The notes: generated by a model not told the origin, from the letters alone. A DNA stretch of 8,176 nucleotides from Limimaricola sp041580155 (GCA_041580155.1 JBFGEI010000128.1:1-8176), one strand, 5' to 3'; positions 1 through 6,093 are shown, numbered from the stretch's first letter. Numbers and translations: made by a program.

Positions 1-57
1 GCGCGGCACCGCCAAACCGCCACGCCGGCGCTGGCCGATCGGCACCTCGCGGGCTAG
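1..57 (+). CDS. Possible 3' end of an upstream gene (partial)
   Basis: Frame 1 is open from the window edge to a TAG at 55-57 and would encode the last 18 residues of a protein (ARHRQTATPALADRHLAG). Sixteen of 18 codons end in G or C, which is typical of the genes here. The other two forward frames are also open for much of this stretch (stops at 59-61 and 84-86), so the frame is not certain. The product cannot be recognised from so short a tail. If real, it would lie about 30 bases upstream of galE and could share its transcript. Confidence 0.3.
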   Translation, partial: ARHRQTATPALADRHLAG

Positions 58-74
58 ATAGCCGTCGAATGGAC

Positions 75-79
75 AGGAG
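75..79 (+). promoter_or_regulatory. galE ribosome binding site
   Basis: AGGAG lies 9 bases before the ATG at 89 but only 3 bases before the in-frame GTG at 83. This spacing favours the ATG as the galE start. Confidence 0.6.
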
Positions 80-88
80 CGAGTGACG

Positions 89-1102
89 ATGCGGGTGATG
101 GTGACGGGCGGGGCCGGGTATATCGGCAGCCATGCGCTGGTGGAGCTTCTGGGGCAGGGCCACCGGGTCTGCGTGGTCGACGATTACTCGAACGGCTCGC
201 CGGTGGCGCTGGCGCGGGTGCGCGAGCTCAGCAATGGCGATCTCGAGGACCACGAGGCCGACATCCGCGACACCGACCGTCTGACCGCGATCGCCAGGGA
301 CTTCCAGCCGCAGGCCGTGGTGCATTTCGCCGGGCTGAAGGCGGTCGGCGAAAGCGTCGCGCGGCCGGTCGACTATTACGACGTCAACCTCGGCGGCACG
401 CTGTCGCTGCTGCGGTCGATGGAGGCCTCGGGCTGCAACCGGATCATCTTCTCGTCCTCGGCCACGGTCTACGGCGACCCGGTGTTCCTGCCCTACACCG
501 AAGACCACCCGCTGGCGCCGACCAACGTCTACGGCCACAGCAAGCGGATGGCCGAACAGGTGCTGACCGACTGGGCCGCGGCGCATCCCGGCAGCGCGGT
601 GATGCTGCTGCGCTACTTCAACCCGGTGGGGGCGCATGCCTCGGGCCGGATCGGCGAGGACCCGTCGGGCGTGCCGAACAACCTGATGCCGTATCTGGCG
701 CAGGTCGCGACCGGCCGGCAGGACCGGCTGCGGATCTTCGGCGACGACTACCCGACGCCGGACGGCACCGGGGTGCGCGACTACATCCATGTCACCGACC
801 TGGCGCGCGCGCATGTCGCGGCGCTGGACCGGGCGGAGCGCACCACTGGCGCCGAGGTCTACAACATCGGCACCGGGCGCGGCTATTCGGTGCGCGAGAT
901 GCTGGCGGCGTTCTCGGCCGCGGTGGGCCGCGATCTGCCGCACGAGGTGCTGCCGCGCCGCGCCGGCGACATCGCCGAGATGCAGGCCGATTGCAGCCTT
1001 GCGGCCGAACGGCTGGGCTGGCGCGCGCAATACGGCATCGACGACATGGCGCGCAGCCTCTGGGCCTGGCAGTCGGCGAACCCGGCGGGCTATGCCGACT
1101 AG
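89..1102 (+). CDS. galE: UDP-glucose 4-epimerase
   Basis: Cytoplasmic NAD-dependent enzyme that interconverts UDP-glucose and UDP-galactose, supplying galactose for lipopolysaccharide or exopolysaccharide. From the ATG at 89 the protein has 337 residues, close to E. coli GalE (338). The Rossmann NAD-binding motif GGAGYIGSH is at residues 7-15. SSSATVYG (122-129) carries the catalytic Ser124. The YxxxK pair is Tyr148/Lys152 in VYGHSK. RYFNPVGAH and the C-terminal RRAGDIAEMQAD block are also typical of GalE. The upstream in-frame GTG at 83 is too close to the AGGAG. Met298 occupies the position equivalent to E. coli Tyr299 (human Cys307), the residue that controls access of N-acetylated sugars, so UDP-GlcNAc/UDP-GalNAc activity is possible but unproven. 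The gene converges on the dehydratase gene with 6 bases between stops. Confidence 0.95.
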   Translation: MRVMVTGGAGYIGSHALVELLGQGHRVCVVDDYSNGSPVALARVRELSNGDLEDHEADIRDTDRLTAIARDFQPQAVVHFAGLKAVGESVARPVDYYDVNLGGTLSLLRSMEASGCNRIIFSSSATVYGDPVFLPYTEDHPLAPTNVYGHSKRMAEQVLTDWAAAHPGSAVMLLRYFNPVGAHASGRIGEDPSGVPNNLMPYLAQVATGRQDRLRIFGDDYPTPDGTGVRDYIHVTDLARAHVAALDRAERTTGAEVYNIGTGRGYSVREMLAAFSAAVGRDLPHEVLPRRAGDIAEMQADCSLAAERLGWRAQYGIDDMARSLWAWQSANPAGYAD

Positions 1103-1114
1103 CCCGGCCTAGCC
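1088..1114. terminator. Hairpin over the convergent stop codons (weak terminator candidate)
   Basis: GGCTATGCC (1088-1096) can pair with GGCCTAGCC (1106-1114) around a 9-base loop, with one mismatch. The structure contains the stop codons of both galE and the facing dehydratase gene. There is no T-tract on either side, so it does not meet the usual intrinsic-terminator pattern. It is the only obvious structure at the meeting point of the two transcripts. Confidence 0.3.
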
Positions 1115-3103
1115 GACCGGCATCTGGTCGCGTTCGGCCGGGCGCCGGGTCAGCACCTTGCCGCATTCGACCCAGCGCGCCACCACCGCTTTCAGCGCCG
1201 GCACGTCGCTGTCGTTGATCGCCGCCTTCAGGGCCTTCAGCCCGGCGGCGATCTCGATCTCGCTCAGGTGTTCTTCGCGGGCCAGCAGGATCTTCGGGTG
1301 CGGCGTGGTGACCTGGCCTTCGCCGATCAGCAGCTCTTCGTGAAGCTTTTCGCCGTCGCGCAGCCCGGTCAGCCGGATTTCGATGTCGCCATCCGGGCTG
1401 GTCTCGTCGCGCACCGTGTAGCCGGCGGAGACGATCATCTGCCGCGCCAGCTCGTAGATCCGGATCGGCGCCCCCATGTCGAGCACGAAGACGTCGCCGC
1501 CGGTGGCGAAGGTGCCGGCGACCAGCACCAGCCGGGCGGCTTCGGGGATCGTCATGAAATAGCGGGTGACTTCGCGGTGGGTCAGGGTCACCGGGCCGCC
1601 CTTGGCGATCTGGTCGTGGAACAGCGGGATCACCGAGCCCGACGACCCCAGCACGTTGCCGAACCGGACCATCGAGTAGATCGTGCCGCCGGCGGTGCGG
1701 TCGGCGCGGCTGGCCAGGTCCTGCACCACCTGTTCGGCGAGCCGCTTCGACGCGCCCATCATGTTCTTCGGCCGCACCGCCTTGTCGGTCGAGATCAGGA
1801 TGAACCGGTCGACCCCGGCGTCGCCGGCGGCCAGCGCCAGCGTCTGGGTCCCGATCACGTTGTTGGAGAACCCGGCGATCGGGTTCTTCTCGACCAGCGG
1901 CACATGCTTGTAGGCGGCGGCGTGCAGCACGATCTCGACCTGCTGTTCGGCCAGCACCCGGCGCGCCAGCGCCGCGTCGCAGACCGAGCCCAGCACCGAG
2001 ACGATCTCGACGCCCATGTCGGCGGCCAGCGCCGACAGCTCCTGGTCGAGGTTGTAGAGCGCCAACTCCGACAGCTCGTAGAGCACCAGGCGGCGGGGCC
2101 GGCACGACAGCAGCTGGCGGCACAGCTCGCTGCCGATCGACCCGCCGGCGCCGGAGATCAGGATCGACTTGCCGCTGTAGGTCTCGGAGCCGCCGGGCAG
2201 CTCGGCATCGAGCGGAGCGCGGCCGAGGAACTGCCCCGGCACCACCGGGCGCAGCTGCTCGACCAGCCGGGCGCCGTTGCCGGCAAGCTGGGCGAAGGAC
2301 GGCAGCGCCTGCACGCTGAGATCCATCTCCTCGAGCCGGCGTGACAGCTGCGCCAGGCGGGCGCGCGGGATCGACGGCATCGCCAGCAGCACCCGGTCGA
2401 CCTGCTTGGCGCGGACCAGCCGGGTGATCTCGGCCGGGGCATGCACGTGCAACCCCTGAACGATCGTGCCCTGCAGCGCCTTGCTGTCGTCGACGAAGGC
2501 GATCGGCTTGACGGTGTCGTCAGTGCGCAGCGCCGCCACCAGCTGCTGGCCGGTGCGGCCGGCGCCGTAGATCAGCACCCGAAGCTGCGGGTTATGGCGC
2601 CGGTAGGCGGTCAGCACCATCTTCAGCATCACCACTCGGGTCAGCACCGCCAGCAGCAGGTAGACCATGGCGAAGGAGGCGAAGGTCGCGACCGGGGTGC
2701 CGTAGCCGGCGATGCCATCGAGCACCGCGGTCGCCAGCCCGAGCAGCGCCGCGTGCAGCGCGGTCATCGCGATGGCGCGGCTCTCATAGGCCTTGAGCTG
2801 GATCCGGTGGATGCCCATCGTCACCACCAGCAAGCCAGCGATCGCCATCAGCAACGGCACCGCCTGCCAGTGCCGCAGCATCTCGTGGACCAGCGGCAGC
2901 TCGTTGCGCTGCAAGGTGATCGCCAGCACCAGCGCCAGCGGCACCAGCGCCACATCGTTGGTGAGGACCAGGACCTGCTTGCCGCGTCGCGGCAGCCGCG
3001 TGAGAAGTCTGAGCATCGGCACCTTACCAACCACCGTTCCAGCGGTCCTGACGTGGGTCGAAATGGCCCGAAACCCGGCGCGCGCGAATCCACCCTGCAT
3101 CAC
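1109..3103 (-). CDS. Membrane-anchored UDP-HexNAc 4,6-dehydratase (WbpM/PglF/FlaA1 family)
   Basis: Predicted to convert UDP-GlcNAc to UDP-2-acetamido-2,6-dideoxy-4-hexulose, the first step towards QuiNAc, FucNAc or bacillosamine-type sugars. The 664 residues match full-length members. About four hydrophobic segments lie at residues 45-67, 82-100, 112-130 and 140-163. A first nucleotide-binding fold follows (GAGRTG, 180-185), then the catalytic dehydratase domain with a second Rossmann motif GAGGSIGSEL (318-327), HAAAYKHVPLVE (394-405), STDKAVRP from 438, and MxxxK at Met449/Lys453. In this family methionine replaces the Tyr of the usual SDR YxxxK. RFGNVLGSSGSV (480-491) is also typical. The GTG start at 3103 sits 9 bases after AGGAG; the ATG at 3100 is an alternative. 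The gene follows the sugar transferase after a 97-base gap containing hairpins. Family assignment is firm. The exact sugar product is inferred from the neighbours. Confidence 0.9.
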   Translation of the reverse strand: MMQGGFARAGFRAISTHVRTAGTVVGKVPMLRLLTRLPRRGKQVLVLTNDVALVPLALVLAITLQRNELPLVHEMLRHWQAVPLLMAIAGLLVVTMGIHRIQLKAYESRAIAMTALHAALLGLATAVLDGIAGYGTPVATFASFAMVYLLLAVLTRVVMLKMVLTAYRRHNPQLRVLIYGAGRTGQQLVAALRTDDTVKPIAFVDDSKALQGTIVQGLHVHAPAEITRLVRAKQVDRVLLAMPSIPRARLAQLSRRLEEMDLSVQALPSFAQLAGNGARLVEQLRPVVPGQFLGRAPLDAELPGGSETYSGKSILISGAGGSIGSELCRQLLSCRPRRLVLYELSELALYNLDQELSALAADMGVEIVSVLGSVCDAALARRVLAEQQVEIVLHAAAYKHVPLVEKNPIAGFSNNVIGTQTLALAAGDAGVDRFILISTDKAVRPKNMMGASKRLAEQVVQDLASRADRTAGGTIYSMVRFGNVLGSSGSVIPLFHDQIAKGGPVTLTHREVTRYFMTIPEAARLVLVAGTFATGGDVFVLDMGAPIRIYELARQMIVSAGYTVRDETSPDGDIEIRLTGLRDGEKLHEELLIGEGQVTTPHPKILLAREEHLSEIEIAAGLKALKAAINDSDVPALKAVVARWVECGKVLTRRPAERDQMPVG

Positions 3104-3112
3104 CGCAGCATA

Positions 3113-3117
3113 CTCCT
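3113..3117 (-). promoter_or_regulatory. Ribosome binding site of the 4,6-dehydratase gene
   Basis: AGGAG on the minus strand lies 9 bases before the GTG at 3103 and 12 before the ATG at 3100. An out-of-frame ATG between them opens only a three-codon reading frame (Met-Leu-Arg-stop). GTG is therefore the better start, with ATG possible. Confidence 0.55.
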
Positions 3118-3125
3118 ACCTATCG

Positions 3126-3168
3126 TGCCGCAGCGCGGCAGATCAATTTGAGGTGGCGGGAACCCGCC
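3126..3168. other. Two adjacent perfect hairpins in the gap before the dehydratase gene
   Basis: GGCGGG (3155-3160) and CCCGCC (3163-3168) form a perfect 6-base inverted repeat around AA. TGCCGC (3126-3131) and GCGGCA (3135-3140) form another around AGC. Both lie in the 97-base gap between the sugar transferase stop and the dehydratase start. Neither is followed by a T-run on the minus strand, so simple intrinsic termination is unlikely. They could modulate read-through, stabilise the upstream mRNA or bind a protein. The role is unknown. Confidence 0.4.
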
Positions 3169-3200
3169 GATACCCGGCGTCCGCGATACTCTGCGGCGGA

Positions 3201-3842
3201 TCACTTCGACACCTTGCGCGGCGTCGACCTGTGAAACGGCCGCCCGGCGGTTTCGGCCAGCAGCCGCAAATCAAGACACAACGTCCGGTTGCGCTGGTAA
3301 ATCAGGTCTAGCCGGGCTTTCCGTGGCACGCAACGCCGCCGATAGACGGCGTCGGTCTCGGCGGGCGAGGCGCAGCCTTGCAGCAGCGACTCTTCGCGGG
3401 CGTGGAACCGCAGGCTGGCCAGCCCGGTGATCCCGGGCCGCGAGCGCAGCACCTTGGCGTAGAGCTCGGGGAAGGCCTCGACGTAGACCCGCAGCGGCGG
3501 CCGCGGTCCGACCAGGCTGATGTCGCCGCGGATCACGTTCCACAGCTGCGGCAGCTCGTCGGCGCGGGTCCGGCGCAGGATCCGGTGCAGCTTCGACATC
3601 CGGTCCGACTTGTCGCCGCCGGTCACCCCGGTGGCGCGGCCGCCGTAGGCCGCCGGGCGCATGGTGCGCAGCTTGATCAGCCCGAAGCCCTCGTCCGGGC
3701 TGCGCATCCGCTCGGCGATGTAGAAGATCGGTCGACCCTCGGTCAGCCACAGCAGCACCACCAGCAGCGCCAGCAGCGGCCAGAGCAGCGCCGCCAGCAG
3801 CAGCGCTACCACCAGATCGAAGGCGCGTTTCGCCGGGGTCAC
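3201..3842 (-). CDS. Polyprenyl-phosphate sugar-1-phosphate transferase (bacterial sugar transferase family)
   Basis: Predicted monotopic phosphoglycosyl transferase of the PglC/WbaP superfamily. It moves a sugar-1-phosphate from a UDP-sugar onto undecaprenyl phosphate at the inner membrane, starting a glycan chain. At 213 residues it is the small, PglC-sized form with only the catalytic domain. Residues 1-9 (VTPAKRAFD) hold the conserved KRxxD entry. A hydrophobic, probably re-entrant helix spans about 10-33 and is broken by Pro22. Then come GLIKLRTM (54-61), the catalytic Asp95-Glu96 pair in RADELPQLWN, GDISLVGPRP (106-115) and a SRPGITGLAS block. The GTG start overlaps the upstream reductase stop by four bases (GTGA), and GAGG lies upstream at suitable spacing. 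This suggests translational coupling. An open frame extends upstream in the same register, but it only overlaps the reductase gene. Its neighbours suggest a 6-deoxy-HexNAc-1-phosphate substrate such as QuiNAc-1-P. This is inference. Confidence 0.9.
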   Translation of the reverse strand: MTPAKRAFDLVVALLLAALLWPLLALLVVLLWLTEGRPIFYIAERMRSPDEGFGLIKLRTMRPAAYGGRATGVTGGDKSDRMSKLHRILRRTRADELPQLWNVIRGDISLVGPRPPLRVYVEAFPELYAKVLRSRPGITGLASLRFHAREESLLQGCASPAETDAVYRRRCVPRKARLDLIYQRNRTLCLDLRLLAETAGRPFHRSTPRKVSK

Positions 3843-4732
3843 GGCAGGGCCCTCGCGGCGCCGGCGGCCAGCCGGGCCTCGTCGCGCAGCATCGCCGGCG
3901 TTGCCGGCTCCAGCGGCGGCAGCAGCGACGCCAGCCGCGCGGTGTCGAGACGGGTTTCCGGCAGCGCGCTTGCGGGCGCGTCGCGCCAGCGCCAGTCGGC
4001 GCCGAGCGCGTCGAGGATATCGGCCATCGCGACGCTGCCCGGCGAGGCCAGGTTCAGCACCGGCGGCAGCGCCGTGCCGGCTTCGGCCAGATCGATCAGC
4101 CGGCCGAGAACCCGCGCCAGCGTCAGCGGGCCGACATAGGCGCGGCGCGGACCGCGCCCGTCGCCAAAACGATCGAGCAGCACCGGCCCGGCCGCGGCGG
4201 CGTCGAACAGCTGGTCGCAGCCGGCGACATTGGCCAGCCGCAGGCAGCAGCAGGAAGGGGCCTCGGGGCCGAGCCCGGAAATCCGCGCCGCCACCGCGCG
4301 CTCCATCTCGAGCTTGGCCGTGCCGTAGGCGCCGGCCGGCTGCGGCGCCGGGTCTTCGCCCTGGGTGCCCGTGGCCCGGCCGTAGACCGCGGCCGAAGAC
4401 ATCAGCAGCACCGGGCCAAGCCCGTCGCGGCGAGCCAGGTCGATCGCGGACAGCGCGAGGTCGGTGTTGCGGGCCAGCTCGGCATCGGGTCCGGCGGTGA
4501 CCCCGGCCAGCACGATCACGCCGCGCGCCGAGGCCAGCCCGGGGTGGTGCGGCGCCGGCTGCGCCAGCATGTCCCAGGTCAGGTCGGCGTCCGGGTCCCG
4601 ACCGTGCCAGATCGCGGCGCGGCCCAGCGGCCAGTGGCCGTCGGCGCTCAGGGTGCGCAGCGCCCGGCCCAGCCGCCCGCCGGCACCCAGGATCAGCGGC
4701 CCTCGGGTGGATGGGGATAGCATCTCGGTCAT
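3839..4732 (-). CDS. NAD(P)-dependent nucleotide-sugar reductase/epimerase (SDR family)
   Basis: An extended-type short-chain dehydrogenase of 297 residues. The N-terminal cofactor motif is GAGGRLG (16-22). Further on are a Ser-Ser-Ala-Ala block (112-115) in MSSAAVYGR and the catalytic YxxxK as Tyr136/Lys140 in GAYGTAK. It is divergent and the sequence alone does not fix the substrate. Because it is translationally coupled to a sugar-1-phosphate transferase and lies upstream of a 4,6-dehydratase, the likely job is reduction of the 4-keto-6-deoxy-HexNAc to UDP-QuiNAc or a related sugar, as WreQ does in Rhizobium etli. An in-frame TAG lies two codons before the ATG at 4732, so the start is there or at the ATG at 4723. 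Neither has a strong ribosome binding site. It follows the CDP-alcohol phosphatidyltransferase by 41 bases. Reductase identity is moderate; the SDR fold is firm. Confidence 0.85.
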   Translation of the reverse strand: MTEMLSPSTRGPLILGAGGRLGRALRTLSADGHWPLGRAAIWHGRDPDADLTWDMLAQPAPHHPGLASARGVIVLAGVTAGPDAELARNTDLALSAIDLARRDGLGPVLLMSSAAVYGRATGTQGEDPAPQPAGAYGTAKLEMERAVAARISGLGPEAPSCCCLRLANVAGCDQLFDAAAAGPVLLDRFGDGRGPRRAYVGPLTLARVLGRLIDLAEAGTALPPVLNLASPGSVAMADILDALGADWRWRDAPASALPETRLDTARLASLLPPLEPATPAMLRDEARLAAGAARALP

Positions 4733-4773
4733 GTTTTTCGGCTAGCCGATCGCGGCAGATCGCGCCAGTCGGG

Positions 4774-5382
4774 TCAGCCCCGGAACACGTTTCGGGCGCC
4801 AATTAGCCGCAAGATGCCGCTAAGATAACACAGTGCACCAAAGCTCCAGGCCAGCAGCGCGAACTGCCCCGGCAGCAGGCACAGCAGCACGAAGAAGATG
4901 ATCGTCTCGGTGCCTTCCAGCAGACCGTTCGAGAAATACAGCGATTTCACGCCCTGCGCCTCGGTCGACATCTTGCGCTTTTCGGCGAGGATCGCGAAGC
5001 CGAGGAAGGTGGTGCCGTTGAAGTAGAACGCTGCCAGCAGGAACCCGCCCGCGGCGCCGTTGGCGGCCGGATCGGCCAGCACGAATGCCAGCGGCAGCGC
5101 GCCGTAGAAGGCGAAGTCCGATGCGATGTCGAGATAGCCGCCCCAATCGGTGCGCCGGGTTGCCCGCGCCACCGCGCCATCCAACCCGTCCGCCAGCCGC
5201 GAGCCAAGCAGCGGCAACAGCGCCCAGTAGCTTTCGCCGAAGGCCACCAGCGCCGCCGCCAGCAGCCCCAGCGCCAGCCCGACCAGCGTCACGCCGTCGG
5301 CCGAGGCGCCGACCCGCGCCAGCCCCCGGCCCATCCGGTTCAGCGGCGGGTCGATCAATCGGCGAGCGGCGGCGTCGAGCAT
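4774..5382 (-). CDS. CDP-alcohol phosphatidyltransferase family protein
   Basis: Integral inner-membrane enzyme predicted to transfer a phosphatidyl (or similar) group from a CDP-linked lipid to an alcohol acceptor. The 202-residue protein carries the full family signature: DGLDGAVAR followed by GGYLDIASD, giving the four metal- and substrate-binding aspartates and the Ala-Arg pair. Several hydrophobic segments follow (for example around GFLLAAFYF, TIIFFVLLCLL and FALLAWSFGALCYL), as expected for a six-helix fold. The start is the ATG at 5382, six bases after AAAGGA (5394-5389). The frame stays open upstream to 5493, but the extra 37 residues look non-coding and lack a comparable binding site. 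The acceptor (glycerol phosphate, serine, inositol or other) cannot be assigned. It may be co-transcribed with the sugar genes downstream. Confidence 0.9.
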   Translation of the reverse strand: MLDAAARRLIDPPLNRMGRGLARVGASADGVTLVGLALGLLAAALVAFGESYWALLPLLGSRLADGLDGAVARATRRTDWGGYLDIASDFAFYGALPLAFVLADPAANGAAGGFLLAAFYFNGTTFLGFAILAEKRKMSTEAQGVKSLYFSNGLLEGTETIIFFVLLCLLPGQFALLAWSFGALCYLSGILRLIGARNVFRG

Positions 5383-5440
5383 CTGGGGTCCTTTGACGGG
5401 TGCGGCGGATCGGGACCGACCCGGCCGCTGGCGGTGCGGG

Positions 5441-5469
5441 ATATTGCCGCGTCGCGCCGCCGGGCACAA
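5441..5469 (-). promoter_or_regulatory. Weak promoter candidate for the CDP-alcohol phosphatidyltransferase gene
   Basis: On the minus strand TTGTGC (5469-5464) and CAATAT (5446-5441) are separated by 17 bases. The AT-rich hexamer stands out in very GC-rich surroundings and would give a leader of about 50 bases before the ATG at 5382. Each hexamer matches the sigma-70 consensus at only about three positions. Together with the 132-base gap after putR, it would allow expression independent of putR. Confidence 0.25.
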
Positions 5470-5514
5470 TCGTGGCAGGCCGATCTGACGCAAGCGTGAC
5501 CGGGGCGGAGCCCG

Positions 5515-5985
5515 CTACAGCGTGTCGTCGATGATCGGCTGCATCGACACGTAGGTCGAGGTGCCGGCGACATGCGGCAGCGCCGAGATCTTGGTGCCCA
5601 GCACGTCGCGGTAGTCGCGGATGTCGCGGGTCCGCACCTTCAGCAGGTAATCGAAGGAGCCGGCGATCAGGTGGCACTGCTCGACCTCGCGGATCTGCCG
5701 CACCGCCGCGTTGAACGCGTTGAGCGACCGTTCCGTGGTGTCGGCCAGCCGGACCTCGACGAAGGCCACGTGGTCGAGCCCGAGCTTGGTGGGGTCGATC
5801 ACCGTGCGAAACCCGCGAATCACGCCCTTTTCCTGCAGCCGTTTCAGCCGCACCTGGCAGGGGCTTTTCGACAGCCCGACCCGCGCCGCAAGTTCGGTCA
5901 CCGGAAGCCGAGCATTTGCTGCCAATTCGGCGAGAATCCGGTAGTCGGTGCGGTCGAGATGGCTGCCGGTGTCCGAATTGCTCAT
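5515..5985 (-). CDS. putR: Lrp/AsnC-family regulator of proline catabolism
   Basis: DNA-binding regulator of 156 residues, the usual size for the family. The N-terminal helix-turn-helix begins at LDRTDYRILAEL (10-21), with the recognition region around VTELAARVGLSKSPCQVRLKRL (residues 29-50). The C-terminal ligand-binding RAM domain (about 72-148) contains HVAFVEVRL, CHLIAGSFDYLLKV and the closing TYVSMQPI. It lies head to head with putA, the arrangement known for PutR in Rhodobacter and Agrobacterium, where it activates putA in response to proline. The start is the ATG at 5985, six bases after a weak GGGA (5995-5992). The frame extends upstream to 6138, but that part runs through the shared promoter region and into putA. 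The call rests on family plus position; an Lrp paralogue with another effector is less likely. Confidence 0.88.
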   Translation of the reverse strand: MSNSDTGSHLDRTDYRILAELAANARLPVTELAARVGLSKSPCQVRLKRLQEKGVIRGFRTVIDPTKLGLDHVAFVEVRLADTTERSLNAFNAAVRQIREVEQCHLIAGSFDYLLKVRTRDIRDYRDVLGTKISALPHVAGTSTYVSMQPIIDDTL

Positions 5986-6027
5986 CTGAATTCCCGCAAA
6001 CGTGAAGAAAATCGGGCGAATTGGCCG

Positions 6028-6063
6028 CCAGCCATCGATCTTAAGGAAACTCGCCTTAGCTGG
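6028..6063. repeat. Nested inverted repeats, candidate PutR operator
   Basis: TAAGG (6042-6046) and CCTTA (6054-6058) are a perfect inverted repeat with a 7-base spacer centred at 6050. CCAGC (6028-6032) and GCTGG (6059-6063) form a second, outer perfect pair. The outer arms are asymmetrically placed (9 bases on the left, none on the right). The inner repeat overlaps the expected -35 position of the putA promoter, where a recognisable -35 hexamer is missing. That fits an activator-dependent promoter. Binding by PutR is inferred. Confidence 0.4.
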
Positions 6064-6070
6064 AATCGGA

Positions 6071-6076
6071 TAGAAT
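6071..6076 (+). promoter_or_regulatory. putA -10 element candidate
   Basis: TAGAAT matches the TATAAT consensus at five of six positions. It would start transcription near 6083, leaving a leader of about 24 bases that includes the ribosome binding site. No good -35 hexamer lies 16-18 bases upstream, which fits regulation by an activator. Confidence 0.45.
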
Positions 6077-6093
6077 GAGCCGAAACATACCAC

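Noticed and set aside
792..2344. Large overlapping open frames opposite or out of frame with galE and the dehydratase
   Set aside because: Low-complexity Arg/Pro/Ala/Gly translations typical of GC-rich shadow frames. The true genes on these bases have clear catalytic motifs.
3109..3146. Promoter for the dehydratase gene (TTGATC with GATAGG, 16-base spacing, minus strand)
   Set aside because: The -10 match is poor and the predicted start would fall on the ribosome binding site, leaving no usable leader.
3843..4802. Upstream extension of the sugar transferase frame to give a 533-residue fusion
   Set aside because: The extension is Arg/Ala/Gly-rich shadow sequence over the reductase gene. The transferase domain starts cleanly at VTPAKRAFD with the GTG overlapping the reductase stop.
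5383..5493. N-terminal extension of the CDP-alcohol phosphatidyltransferase to 239 residues
   Set aside because: The added residues are not hydrophobic or domain-like, and AAAGGA with ideal spacing marks the ATG at 5382.
5501..5514. GGGC/GCCC mini-hairpin after putR as a terminator
   Set aside because: Four-base stem with a three-base loop and no T-tract; common by chance in GC-rich DNA.
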